DNA from: JBCBJX01 sp038522735
Lineage (GTDB): Bacteria > Pseudomonadota > Alphaproteobacteria > Caulobacterales > Parvularculaceae
NCBI GenBank assembly: GCA_038522735.1
Contig: JBCBJX010000053.1
Coordinates: 1 to 20,870 of the forward strand
Reading direction: 5' to 3'
Length of the DNA stretch: 20,870 nt
In this document: positions 1 through 8,035 of the stretch, one piece after another
Position numbering within the stretch: position 1 is the stretch's first letter
Layout: each line of letters begins with the position of its first letter
Translations under genes and position numbers: made by a program
The notes under the pieces: generated by a model
The model's database searches: none
What the model was told of the DNA's origin: nothing
The model's input: only the letters and a program-made list of their open reading frames with translations

Positions 1-246
1 CCTCAGTACCCGGACCGGTGCCAGTCGCGAGCGGAGGGCGAGGAAGTTGTCGTCGTTCAGTTCGACGTGACCCCCGACGGCAGCGTCGTGAACGTTGAGG
101 TGATCGAAACAACGAACTCGTGCTTCAACCGCGCCGCCATTCGCGCAGCGGAGCGCTGGAAGTATCAGCCGAAGATCGAGGACGGAGAGGCGAAACCGCG
201 TTTCGGCGTCGTCACCCAGTTCAGCTTCCAGTTGGGCGAAGAATAG
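1..246 (+). CDS. TonB-family C-terminal domain protein (5' end missing)
   Basis: The frame is open from base 1 and stops at TAG 244-246, so only the last 81 residues are present. They form a TonB C-terminal fold: a YPDRC start, a strand with QFDVTPDGSV, then NSCFNRAAIRAAERWKYQP. This domain normally binds the TonB box of outer-membrane receptors and passes on energy from ExbB/ExbD. The next gene (285-869) is a clear paralogue with the same cysteine positions (YPxRC and NSCF), so this is a tandem pair. The N-terminal anchor and Pro-rich linker lie upstream of the window. No ExbB or ExbD is seen here, so a true transducer role is inferred from the family; a structural or regulatory TonB-like role is possible. 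Confidence 0.8.
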   Translation, partial: PQYPDRCQSRAEGEEVVVVQFDVTPDGSVVNVEVIETTNSCFNRAAIRAAERWKYQPKIEDGEAKPRFGVVTQFSFQLGEE

Positions 247-284
247 GGCCGGCGGCGTTTTGAGAGGAGCGGCGGACAGCGGTT

Positions 285-869
285 ATGGGCGGGGTATTGA
301 GGATCGTCATCGGATTGCCCTTTGCGGCGGCGACGACGTTCGCGCTCTTTATGCTGATGCAGTCGCTGATCCGGCAGGGCGATATCGATCTGCCGGATAT
401 CGAGCGGCGCGATCCGATCGAGGTGACGCGTCGGATTGTCGAAGAGCCCGAACCGCCGAAGCCGACCGATCCGGATCCGGTGGAACCGGACCCGCCGCGC
501 GTTCCGCAGCCCCCGGTGGACAGGATCGACCGACCCGACGGCGTCGTCGACACGCCGCAAAGACCAGATCCCGACGGCTCGAAAAAGCGGACGCCGGAAA
601 TCTCGCTCGAGTGCGCGCCGATCGTTCGTGTTGCGCCGGAGTATCCGACGCGCTGCATGGGCCGGGCCGCCGCGACCGAGACGGTGACGGTCGAATTCGA
701 CATCGACGAGACCGGCGCCGTCACGAGCGCGCAGGTCGCCGCGTCGAGCAATTCGTGTTTCGATCGTGCTGCTCTACAAGCCGTTTCAAGGTGGAAGTAC
801 AGCCCGGCCAAGGATGACGCCAAGCAGTGCGCTTACCGCACTCAGTTCACATTCGAGCTGCCGGAATAA
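285..869 (+). CDS. TonB-like energy transducer with four cysteines
   Basis: A 194-residue protein with typical TonB architecture. It has a short N-terminus, one hydrophobic segment at about residues 7-28, a Pro/Asp-rich periplasm-spanning linker at about 52-98, and a TonB C-terminal domain at about 110-194 (VAPEYPTRC, EFDIDETGAV, ALQAVSRWKYSP). The family links ExbB/ExbD in the inner membrane to TonB-dependent receptors. Cys110, Cys124, Cys158 and Cys182 lie in the periplasmic part; C124 and C158 match the partial paralogue just upstream, so disulphides are likely (inference). The ATG at 285 follows a purine-rich GAGAGGAG stretch at 262-269, somewhat far for a ribosome site. It lies 38 bases after the upstream paralogue and 60 before the TPR gene, suggesting one operon. 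Confidence 0.85.
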   Translation: MGGVLRIVIGLPFAAATTFALFMLMQSLIRQGDIDLPDIERRDPIEVTRRIVEEPEPPKPTDPDPVEPDPPRVPQPPVDRIDRPDGVVDTPQRPDPDGSKKRTPEISLECAPIVRVAPEYPTRCMGRAAATETVTVEFDIDETGAVTSAQVAASSNSCFDRAALQAVSRWKYSPAKDDAKQCAYRTQFTFELPE

Positions 870-929
870 CCCGACGCCGCTCAGCGGCGACAAAAAACGA
901 AAGCCGGGCGAGCGCCGCCGGTGTGAGAG

Positions 930-2339
930 ATGAGCGAGAACGACGCCATGACACAGTTTGCGAAACGAGTACTGATCGCGACCGCGGCCCTCGCGTGCGT
1001 ATCGACCGCCGCCGTCGCCCAGCAGGCGTGCGCCGATCGCCGGCCGAGCACTCTGTCGACCGCTGTCGCTCGAACGCTTGAGGGCACGTTCGAGAAACTC
1101 AACAATGATGACTTCGCCGGCGTCATTGCGGACACGAACCGGCTTCTGGAACGCAATCCGACTGGGTATGATCGCGCCATTATCCTTCAAATCCGCGCAT
1201 CCGCCTACGCCAACTCTGAGAACTATCAGGCCGCATTGCGTGACTTCATCGCCGCCGTCGATCTCAACGTCTTCCCGTGCAACACCGAGACAAGCCTGAA
1301 ACAGGCGATCGGTCAGCTGTACCTCGCGACGGAGAACTACACCGCCGCCATCCGCTATCTTGAGGAGTGGCTGAGTTCCGTCGAGGAACCGGATGCGCAG
1401 GGTTACTATATTCTGGCCTCCGCCTACACCGCTGCGAGCCGGTTTCGCGACGCCTTGCGTCCGGCGGAACAGGCCGTCGCCCTGCAGGATCCGCCGAAAG
1501 AAAATCAGCACACGCTGCTGAACTACATTTACTCCGAGACGGACAACCAGTCGAAACGGCTTCAGCTGCTGGAGAAAATGGTCAGCATCTGGTCCGGTAA
1601 AAAGAGCTACTGGACGCAGTACTCCGCGTTGCTCAACACCTCGGGACGCGAACGCGATGCGTTTTCGGTGTTGGAACTCGCCTATCGCGCGGGGCTTCTG
1701 GAGCGCGAGAACGAGTTTATTCAGCTCGCTCAGTACTACGCGTTTTTCGATAACCCGTTCCGCGGCGGCAAAATGCTCGAGCGCGAGATGAGCGCGGGGA
1801 ATATCGAACGCGACGAGGACAATCTGATTCTGCTCGCCTCCCTCTGGACGCAGGCGCGCGAGCATGAACGGGCGATCGATCCGCTGGAACGCGCGGCGCG
1901 GATCTCCGATACCGGACGGATCTTCCTGCGCCTCGCCCAGGTCTATTACGCGGACGAACGCTTCGCGGACGCCGAACGGGCCGCGCGTTCCGGCCTGCGC
2001 AAAGGCGGCCTCAGCGCCGACGACACGGCGCAACTGCGGATGACACTCGGGTATTCCCTCTACAGCCAGGAAGAGATCGACGCGGCGCGGGAGCAGTTCG
2101 CAATCGCCTCCGGCAACCGCTCGGTCGCGCGGCAGGCGCAGGCCTACATCACCTATATTGATGAACTGAAACGTACGCGCACCCGCCAGGCCCAGATCGA
2201 CCGCGAGCAGGCGGCTGAAGCGGCCCGCCGCGAACGCGAGCGCTTGGAGGCCATCCAGGGCGTCCAGGCCCTTTCCGGCCAAGAATCCGGGGACGACGAT
2301 GACGGGGACGAAGCGGACGACGACGACTCGGGCGAGTGA
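930..2339 (+). CDS. Exported TPR-repeat protein with acidic C-terminus
   Basis: A 469-residue protein with a signal peptide: a basic stretch (FAKR), a hydrophobic core and an AVA-QQ cleavage site near residue 30. Most of the chain is helical tetratricopeptide-like repeats, for example residues near AAIRYLEEWL, GYYILASAYTAASRFRDALRPAEQAV, and IFLRLAQVYYADERFADAERAARSGL (split here by description). Near the end is a charged coiled-coil-like stretch rich in Arg/Glu/Gln, then a tail of mostly Asp and Glu. TPR proteins are scaffolds; the position behind two TonB-like genes suggests an envelope or uptake role (inference). An in-frame ATG at 948 would give a shorter and equally good signal peptide, with a weak GAG at spacing 9. 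ATG 930 has almost no space after its purine stretch, so 948 may be the true start. Confidence 0.85.
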   Translation: MSENDAMTQFAKRVLIATAALACVSTAAVAQQACADRRPSTLSTAVARTLEGTFEKLNNDDFAGVIADTNRLLERNPTGYDRAIILQIRASAYANSENYQAALRDFIAAVDLNVFPCNTETSLKQAIGQLYLATENYTAAIRYLEEWLSSVEEPDAQGYYILASAYTAASRFRDALRPAEQAVALQDPPKENQHTLLNYIYSETDNQSKRLQLLEKMVSIWSGKKSYWTQYSALLNTSGRERDAFSVLELAYRAGLLERENEFIQLAQYYAFFDNPFRGGKMLEREMSAGNIERDEDNLILLASLWTQAREHERAIDPLERAARISDTGRIFLRLAQVYYADERFADAERAARSGLRKGGLSADDTAQLRMTLGYSLYSQEEIDAAREQFAIASGNRSVARQAQAYITYIDELKRTRTRQAQIDREQAAEAARRERERLEAIQGVQALSGQESGDDDDGDEADDDDSGE

Positions 2340-2370
2340 AAATCGCTGCTTAAGCCGTCTTACCGACGCG

Positions 2371-2406
2371 ACAACACCGGTTCCAAAGGAACCGGTGTTG
2401 TTGTTT
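2371..2406 (+). terminator. Rho-independent terminator of the TonB/TPR operon
   Basis: A perfect 14-base stem (ACAACACCGGTTCC, 2371-2384, pairing with 2388-2401) with an AAA loop is followed by TGTTTC. It begins 31 bases after the TPR stop codon. The T-rich tract is only on the + side, so it mainly ends rightward transcription; the convergent gene stops at 2536. Confidence 0.85.
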
Positions 2407-2535
2407 CAGGGGGCTGCCGGAGCACTAGCGCCCAACAGTTCAGCGTGCAGATGACACCGATAAGTAAATCCGTTATCGGATAAATGGGCGCAGCATCAAT
2501 CTCGCTGTCTCTCAGGCGTTAATCCGCCGGGCGTT
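2407..2535. other. Intergenic spacer between convergent genes
   Basis: Non-coding spacer between the terminator at 2371 and the oligopeptidase stop codon. The only structure I see is a 7-base inverted repeat, CCGATAA (2457-2463) with TTATCGG (2473-2479), loop 9 bases. It has no T-run on the minus side, so it is not a convincing terminator for the minus-strand gene. No RNA gene is recognised. Confidence 0.4.
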
Positions 2536-4635
2536 CTATTTGCGGTCGAAGGCGCCTGATGTCGCGGCGACGGCGAAGGCGAAAGCGCGCGCAGTTTCTT
2601 TCAGGCGCGCGTCGCGGCCGGATGATCCTCCGTGCCCGCCCGACATGACCGTTTCGAAGACGATCGCCGCATCGCTCTCATTACAATCGCGGAGGCGGGC
2701 GACCCATTTCGCGGGCTCCCAATAGGTGACCCTTGGATCGGAGACGCCCGCCGTCGCGAAGACATGGGGCAGCCGCCCCGGACGCACCGCTTCATAGGGC
2801 GAATACCGACGGATGCGCTCGAAGGCCGCCCCGTCGCGGATCGGATCCCCCCATTCCGGCCATTCCGGCGGCGTTAGGGGGAGCGTCTCGTCGAGCATGG
2901 TGTTCAGGACATCGACGAAGGGCACCTCGGCGAGAACCGCGCGGAACGCCTGCGGATCGATCGCCGTCGCCGCGCCAACCAGCATCCCGCCGGCGCTGCC
3001 GCCATGGGCGACAATTCTGCCGCGGGCCGCGACGCCTTTCTCGACGAGCGACCGAGCGACGGCGAGGAAGTCCGTAAACGTGTTTTCTTTGTGCTCGCGC
3101 CGGCCCGTCTCATACCAGCCGCGGCCCTTGTCCGACCCGCCGCGGATATGGGCGAGGGCGACGACGAACCCGCGATCGGCGATCGCGAGCCGGGAGGCTG
3201 AGAACCGCGCGTCGGTCGTGACGCCGTAGGCGCCGTAGCCGTAGAGGAGGGCGGGCGCGGACCCGTCGAGAGGCGTCGCCGCCTGGTGCAGAAGCGTGAC
3301 AGGCACGTGCTCGCCGTCCGGCGCGGGCGCCTCCAGTCGGGAAACCACGTAGTCGGAGGACGTGAACAGACCTTGCGTCGTGCGCTGCAGAACGACCATC
3401 GACGTCGCTGTCTCAAGATCGACATCCAGAAAACGCGGCGGCGTGCGCGGGCTCTGATAGAGAAGGCGTACGCTCGGCGCTTCGAACTCGAACTGGGCGG
3501 CGAGGTCGAGGGCGCAGGCTGCATCCTCCATCGGGACGGTCGTCTCCGCGCCGTTGGAGAGGCGGCGGATGACGCAGGCCGGGACCGCGTCCTCGCGTTC
3601 GAGCCGCACGAGATGGTCCGGGAACAGGCGTACGTCCTCGATCATCCGCCCGGCGACATGGGGGACGAGGGTCTCGCGGCGGTCGGGCGCATCGTCCGGC
3701 GCACGGTCGATGCGGAAATCGACGGCGCCGTCCGCATTCGTTGTGATGTAGAAAAAGCCTCCCGCATGATCCACGTCGTATTCGACGTCCGGCCGACGCG
3801 GGTCGATACAGAAGAGCCCGTCCGCCGACGGCGCTTCGCCCTCGATAAGCCGCAAGGCATGCGTCTCGCTGACGCCGTGGCCGTGCGCGGCGATGAACAA
3901 AAATGCGCGGCTGCGGGATGTGGAGACGCCGAGGAAGAACCCCGGGTCCTTCTCGTCATAGAGAAGCCCAACGGGCTCGCCCGACGCGGCGTCGGCGACG
4001 ACAACGCGCGCCGGCCGTAGATCGTTGTCGCGCTCGACGTAGACGACGAACCGTCCGTCCGGCGTCCAGACGACCTGGCCGTCGGCGCGATCCGCGATGA
4101 CAGGGCCGTCGACGCCGCTCTCAAGGTCGCGGATGCGGAGCGTGAAAAGCTCCGAGCCCGACTGATCCACGGTGACGGCGATACGGTCGTGTGTCGGCGC
4201 ATGGGCGATGGAGCCGACCTGGAAATAGGCGGCGCCGCCGGCTTCAGCCTCCGCATCCGGATCGTAGAGAAGCTCCGGCGCGCCTCCCGCCGCAGGCATC
4301 CTGAAAAAAGACCGCCGCTGGGCGCCGTCGCGGTATTGCGAATAATAGGCCCACGGACCGTCCGGCGTCGGCGGCGTCGCTTCGTCTGCGTCGAGACGGT
4401 CTTTCATCAGCTGGAAGAGCGCCTCGGCGTCATCCTCAAGAAAGGCCAGCCGCTCTTTCGCATAGGCGTTCTCGGCCTCGAGATGCGCTCTGATGTCGGC
4501 CGGGAGCTCCGCAGGATCCGCGACCGCCTCACGCCAGTTCTCCGCACGCAGCCAGGCGTAGGGGTCGCTCCAGCGAACGCCGTGGGCTTCTCGTTCGACA
4601 GGCCGCTGCGCGGCCCGCGGCGGCGTCCGGCTCAT
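2536..4635 (-). CDS. ptrB: Oligopeptidase B (S9A serine peptidase)
   Basis: A 699-residue protein of the prolyl-oligopeptidase family, full length for oligopeptidase B, which cleaves short peptides after Arg or Lys in the cytoplasm. The N-terminal part has the family's usual opening (RWSDPYAWLR) and a beta-propeller; the C-terminal alpha/beta-hydrolase part has YGYGAYG, then the nucleophile motif GGSAGG with Ser547, Asp633 in AGVSDPRVTYWEP, and His668 in SGGHGG. The spacing of the triad matches the family. No signal peptide is seen. ATG 4635 shares an ATGA overlap with the stop of the upstream lipoprotein gene, so translation is probably coupled. All key catalytic residues are present. Confidence 0.96.
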   Translation of the reverse strand: MSRTPPRAAQRPVEREAHGVRWSDPYAWLRAENWREAVADPAELPADIRAHLEAENAYAKERLAFLEDDAEALFQLMKDRLDADEATPPTPDGPWAYYSQYRDGAQRRSFFRMPAAGGAPELLYDPDAEAEAGGAAYFQVGSIAHAPTHDRIAVTVDQSGSELFTLRIRDLESGVDGPVIADRADGQVVWTPDGRFVVYVERDNDLRPARVVVADAASGEPVGLLYDEKDPGFFLGVSTSRSRAFLFIAAHGHGVSETHALRLIEGEAPSADGLFCIDPRRPDVEYDVDHAGGFFYITTNADGAVDFRIDRAPDDAPDRRETLVPHVAGRMIEDVRLFPDHLVRLEREDAVPACVIRRLSNGAETTVPMEDAACALDLAAQFEFEAPSVRLLYQSPRTPPRFLDVDLETATSMVVLQRTTQGLFTSSDYVVSRLEAPAPDGEHVPVTLLHQAATPLDGSAPALLYGYGAYGVTTDARFSASRLAIADRGFVVALAHIRGGSDKGRGWYETGRREHKENTFTDFLAVARSLVEKGVAARGRIVAHGGSAGGMLVGAATAIDPQAFRAVLAEVPFVDVLNTMLDETLPLTPPEWPEWGDPIRDGAAFERIRRYSPYEAVRPGRLPHVFATAGVSDPRVTYWEPAKWVARLRDCNESDAAIVFETVMSGGHGGSSGRDARLKETARAFAFAVAATSGAFDRK

Positions 4636-4919
4636 GGATCGCCGACCTCGCCGTCGAGGCCGCCGCTATCGACGACGTCGGAATTCAAACGCCCGCACGC
4701 TTGATAGCCTTGCCGCCAGGCGGCGGCGTAGGCGCGGTTCGATTCAAAAAGGTCGTCGTCGCGGACGACGCGGGTCGAGAATTTCCGACTGCGCTCTTCG
4801 GCGGTGGCGCAGCCGTCGCTGTAGCCGAGCGGCCATTCCGCCTCCGCCTGCAGTTCAAGGATGTCGTCGCCGACGCAGGCTGCGCCGGCGAGCGCGATGG
4901 CGAGAAGGAATGCGCGCAT
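4632..4919 (-). CDS. Small putative lipoprotein, unknown function
   Basis: A 95-residue protein. The start at 4919 is favoured by a strong GGAGG six bases upstream; a longer frame would begin with an implausible basic stretch. The N-terminus is hydrophobic and ends in LAGAAC at Cys15, which resembles a lipobox but has Gly at -3, so lipidation is likely and not certain. The mature part has two further cysteines, in GYSDGCATAEE (Cys37) and AAWRQGYQACG (Cys75), which could form a disulphide in the periplasm. I recall no named family. Its stop codon overlaps the start of ptrB by four bases, making a two-gene operon; a functional link to the peptidase is not established. Confidence 0.75.
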   Translation of the reverse strand: MRAFLLAIALAGAACVGDDILELQAEAEWPLGYSDGCATAEERSRKFSTRVVRDDDLFESNRAYAAAWRQGYQACGRLNSDVVDSGGLDGEVGDP

Positions 4920-5060
4920 TTTCGGCCTCCATGACGCGCCGACCGCGCGAGCAGTTCGGACTGTAGGGGGTCCCGCCAGGTGACGCCACCAGCCCGCCAC
5001 AGTAAGCGAACGGTTAACGATCCGCTCCTATGCTCCGCAGCCTGTAGGAAGGGTGTATCC
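4920..5060. promoter_or_regulatory. Divergent intergenic region
   Basis: This 141-base region must hold promoters for the leftward lipoprotein-ptrB operon and the rightward DUF2336 gene. A GTTAAC hexamer is at 5013-5018 and a TATGCT at 5029-5034 could act as a -10 element for the rightward gene, with no good -35 partner. An AGGAAGGG ribosome site is at 5046-5053, ahead of ATG 5061. Promoter positions are guesses. Confidence 0.3.
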
Positions 5061-6197
5061 ATGGCCGCGCCGCAATCCCTCGCCGTTCTGGGACTGGTCG
5101 ATCCGGCGGAGAAGGACGCCGATGCGCTCCGCGCCGTCGTCCTTCGCCGGCTGACGGACCTCGCCGCCCTGCCGAGCGGCCGATTGACGCGCAACGAACG
5201 CTACTTCATCGCCGAGGTTCTGATGTTCGCCCTGCGCGGCTGCTCGCTTCCGGAGCGGGTGGAGGTCGCGCGCCGGGCCGCTTCGATCGCGGAGCCGCCG
5301 CCTGCGCTTCTGCGCGAACTCCTGATCGACGACGCCGCCGTCGCCGAGCCGCTGATCCTCGGTGCGGAAGCGATCCCAGAGCATCTCCTGACCGAAGCCG
5401 CCCGCCGCGGCGACCGGGAGCATCGCGCCGCCATCGCCCGGCGCCCCGACATCACGACCGCCGTCGTCGACGCCCTTGTCGAGGAGGAGGAGGAAGAGGT
5501 GCTCCTCGCCGTCCTCCGCTCCATGGCCTTGTTGTCGACGACCGCCGTGGAGCGCATGGCCGCTCTCGCCATCAACAACACCGCGATCCGTAATCTCCTG
5601 ATCGAGCGCGAGGAACTCGAGCCGCTGCAGGGCTACAACCTCTTCTGGCCGAGCGACCGGGAAAGCCGGCGGCGCATCCTCCAGCGGTTCTCGATCGATC
5701 GCCGGGTCATTCAGGACGTGCTCGCCGATCTGGTCCCCGCCGTCTTCCGCGGCCGAGCCAACGACGAATTCCTGCGCGACCTCATGCGCCTGATCGAGCG
5801 ACGCCACCGGCCTCGGGGGCGGGACGGAAACCCCGTCTCCATGTCGGTCGTCAAGCGCACTCTCCGCCTGGCCATCACCGAACCGACGCCGGAGCACATC
5901 CACTCCGTCGCGCTCGTCGCCGGCGTCGACCCCATCCTCGCCCGACGCATCGTCGAGGATCCGGGCGGCGAGGCGTTCTCCATCATGGCGAAGGCGACGG
6001 GCATTGATCGCGCCGAGTACATCGACGTCTGCCGGGTCTTCGACGACGAGGAGGCCGACGCCCGCGTCCAGTTCTTCGACATCACCGCGCGGGACTTCGC
6101 GCGGACGATCATCCGCACCTGGAACTGGGCCGACCGGCTGAAGCGCCGCGCCTCAAAATCCGGCGATCCGCTCCTCGACGGGGTGTTGACGCTCTAG
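5061..6197 (+). CDS. DUF2336 domain protein (HEAT-like helical)
   Basis: A 378-residue, mostly helical protein that I assign to DUF2336, an alphaproteobacterial family of unknown function. Supporting features are its length, the NERYFIAEVL segment near residue 45, the run of HEAT-like helix pairs (PPPALLRELLIDDAAVAEPLI style), and the repeated pattern of arginine-rich turns followed by leucine-rich helices. It has no signal peptide, transmembrane segment or enzyme motif. The start at 5061 is chosen because AGGAAGGG lies eight bases upstream; an in-frame upstream extension to 4980 lacks a ribosome site. The gene stands alone, 142 bases before parA. Some relatives are discussed as scaffold-like or regulatory proteins, and nothing in this sequence decides that. 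Confidence 0.8.
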   Translation: MAAPQSLAVLGLVDPAEKDADALRAVVLRRLTDLAALPSGRLTRNERYFIAEVLMFALRGCSLPERVEVARRAASIAEPPPALLRELLIDDAAVAEPLILGAEAIPEHLLTEAARRGDREHRAAIARRPDITTAVVDALVEEEEEEVLLAVLRSMALLSTTAVERMAALAINNTAIRNLLIEREELEPLQGYNLFWPSDRESRRRILQRFSIDRRVIQDVLADLVPAVFRGRANDEFLRDLMRLIERRHRPRGRDGNPVSMSVVKRTLRLAITEPTPEHIHSVALVAGVDPILARRIVEDPGGEAFSIMAKATGIDRAEYIDVCRVFDDEEADARVQFFDITARDFARTIIRTWNWADRLKRRASKSGDPLLDGVLTL

Positions 6198-6204
6198 CGG
6201 AATT

Positions 6205-6221
6205 TTAAGCGTCCCGCTTAA
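6205..6221. promoter_or_regulatory. TTAA-containing inverted repeat upstream of parA
   Basis: TTAAGCG (6205-6211) and CGCTTAA (6215-6221) form a perfect 7-base inverted repeat around TCC, eight bases after the DUF2336 stop codon. It could be a weak hairpin or an operator. The two TTAA halves are nine bases apart, whereas the CtrA consensus has seven, so it is not a clean CtrA site. Confidence 0.3.
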
Positions 6222-6339
6222 CGCCGCCGAAACGGCCAGTGCGCAAGGGTGATGGCGGTGCGGGCGGGGGCTTGCGTATTTTGTCCTTGTCCGCGCCAGC
6301 CCGAAACAAGGGCGGGACCGTTCGGTTCAGGAGTGCGTC

Positions 6340-7074
6340 ATGGCGCCGACGATGCGCGTTATAGTCTTCGCCTCTCAGAAGGGCGGGTCCGGCAAGACCA
6401 CGCTCTCGGGGCACATCGCCGTCGAGGCGCAGCGCCAGGGCGCAGGCCCCGTCGCGTTGATCGACACGGACCCGCAAGGGTCTCTCTCCAAGTGGTGGAA
6501 CGTCCGCAAGGACGCCGAACCCGCCTTTATCCAGTCGGTCTTTTCAAACCTGTTCTACGATCTCGAACAGGCGCGGAACCAGGGTTTCCGGCTCGTCGTC
6601 ATCGACACCCCGCCGGCGGTCACGCGCGCCATCTCCGAGGTCGTCTCGTTCGCCGATCTCGTCGTACTGCCGACCCGTCCGAGCCCGCACGACATGCGCG
6701 CCGTCGGCCCGACGGTCGACATCGTCGAACAGCGCGGCAAGCAGATGATCTTTGTGGTGAGCGCCGCCGCCCAGCGGGCGCGCATCACGTCGGAAGCCGC
6801 CATCGCGCTTTCCCAGCACGGAACCGTCGCGCCGACAATCATCCACCAACGGGTCGATTTCGCCGCCTCGATGATTGACGGGCGAACGGTCATGGAGATC
6901 GATCCGACCGGCCGATCCGCCGTCGAAATCAATCAGCTCTGGAAGTATATCGAAGAGAAGCTCAATCGCGTCGAAACGCCGGGCGGGGCCGCGCAGCGTG
7001 AAGACGCGATGCGCGCCGCCGTCGCCCAGACGCCGTTCGGCCGCAAGGCGTTCGGCCGCCGCGCGGTCCACTGA
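6340..7074 (+). CDS. ParA/MinD-type ATPase
   Basis: A 244-residue ParA-like ATPase. The deviant Walker A motif is QKGGSGKTT (Lys14 to Thr21), switch I is LIDTDPQGS (Asp42-Asp44), and the Walker B strand is LVVIDTPP (Asp89). These are the hallmarks of proteins that dimerise on ATP, bind DNA or membrane and position cargo such as plasmids, chromosomes or protein clusters. No N-terminal helix-turn-helix is present, so it is the small type Ib-like form. AGGAG at 6329-6333 lies six bases before the start. The next gene begins 16 bases after its stop and encodes a ribbon-helix-helix protein, the usual partner arrangement for small ParA proteins. No parB-like gene or replication gene is nearby, so this is an orphan chromosomal system; cargo unknown. 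Confidence 0.9.
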   Translation: MAPTMRVIVFASQKGGSGKTTLSGHIAVEAQRQGAGPVALIDTDPQGSLSKWWNVRKDAEPAFIQSVFSNLFYDLEQARNQGFRLVVIDTPPAVTRAISEVVSFADLVVLPTRPSPHDMRAVGPTVDIVEQRGKQMIFVVSAAAQRARITSEAAIALSQHGTVAPTIIHQRVDFAASMIDGRTVMEIDPTGRSAVEINQLWKYIEEKLNRVETPGGAAQREDAMRAAVAQTPFGRKAFGRRAVH

Positions 7075-7090
7075 TCGCGGGGGGCTTTTC

Positions 7091-7954
7091 ATGGATGATA
7101 AGGAAAGCGAATTCCCCGCGCTGACGGCGGGGCTTCTCGCGCGCAAAGGCCAGGCGACCCCGGCGATGGACGGCTTCACCCACGCCCGCTTCGGCCTGCC
7201 GGAAGAAGAGCGCGCCCGCCTTGAGCGCGGCATGACGCCCCGTAAGCAGGGGCGATCGGTCCCCGAGGCTTCCGACCGGGAGATCGAATTGCCGGAGCCA
7301 GACCTTTCTGCGTATGCGGACGACGGCGACTTCGACGACGAATACGAAGACGACTACGAGGACGGTCCGGGCTTCGAGACGCCGGCGCTCCTTCGCGAAG
7401 ACGCGGACGATGTCGAGCCGATGACGGTCGAGCGGGACGAGGATGACGACGAAGAGCCGCCGGAAGAACCTGTTCTTCAGCGCCCGTCGATCCTGCGCCG
7501 AAAGGATCCGAAGGCTGAAAATCCGATCCGCGCCATCCGCGACGATCTGAGAAAACGCATCGCCGACGCCCTCGGCCTTCCCGGTAAGCTGACTGGGGCG
7601 CCCCGGCCGAAACCCGAGCCCGAGCCCGCGCCGCGGCGTCTTTCGGTGAAAGTCGCCGCCGACGCACGTCCTGATCCGGATTGCGACCGTCCCTGCTCGG
7701 AGGCGGCGAAATCCCAGCGGCGCGTTCAGGTCTCGTTCCGCGTCACGACCCGGGACTTTATGCGCCTGCAACTTGCAGCGGCGGAGCTCGGCCGGCCGAG
7801 CCAGGACCTGATCATCGAAGCGGTTGACCAGCTGCTCGACGAGCACGGCGTCGAACGCTTCGAAGATTGCGCGTGCCTCGCCCGCGCCGCCGAGCGCGCG
7901 GACTACGAACACCGTGCTCTCCACGAGGTGCTGTCCGGCGAGGACGACCTCTAA
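7091..7954 (+). CDS. Acidic protein with C-terminal ribbon-helix-helix domain, ParA partner candidate
   Basis: A 287-residue protein. Residues 1-50 include a short motif, LLARKGQATPAMDGF; residues 60-130 are strongly acidic and probably disordered (runs of Asp, Glu and Tyr); 140-165 is a basic helical stretch; 170-183 is Pro/Glu rich. Residues 211-253 (RVQVSFRVTTRDF followed by two helices ending in LLDEHG) look like a ribbon-helix-helix DNA-binding domain. Four cysteines lie in DPDCDRPC and EDCACL flanking that domain. The start at 7091 follows a GGGGGG stretch. Co-transcription with the ParA-like ATPase suggests it is the centromere-binding or cargo adaptor partner; this is inference, since no family name was recognised with certainty. 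Confidence 0.75.
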   Translation: MDDKESEFPALTAGLLARKGQATPAMDGFTHARFGLPEEERARLERGMTPRKQGRSVPEASDREIELPEPDLSAYADDGDFDDEYEDDYEDGPGFETPALLREDADDVEPMTVERDEDDDEEPPEEPVLQRPSILRRKDPKAENPIRAIRDDLRKRIADALGLPGKLTGAPRPKPEPEPAPRRLSVKVAADARPDPDCDRPCSEAAKSQRRVQVSFRVTTRDFMRLQLAAAELGRPSQDLIIEAVDQLLDEHGVERFEDCACLARAAERADYEHRALHEVLSGEDDL

Positions 7955-8035
7955 GGCGTTGATTTTCCGACCGAGGCCGACCATGGTCCGGCCGAACGGG
8001 GCGGGCCGCCTCCCGCCCGAAACCGGTTCGGGGTC

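Noticed and set aside
786..2282. Long minus-strand open frame opposite the TPR gene
   Set aside because: It lies wholly antisense to a gene with a signal peptide and clear repeats, has no ribosome site or domain, and long antisense frames are common in GC-rich DNA.
7999..8018. GC hairpin GGGCGGG/CCCGCCC before mrpE
   Set aside because: A seven-base stem without a T-run; in GC-rich spacer this is expected by chance and is not a convincing terminator.
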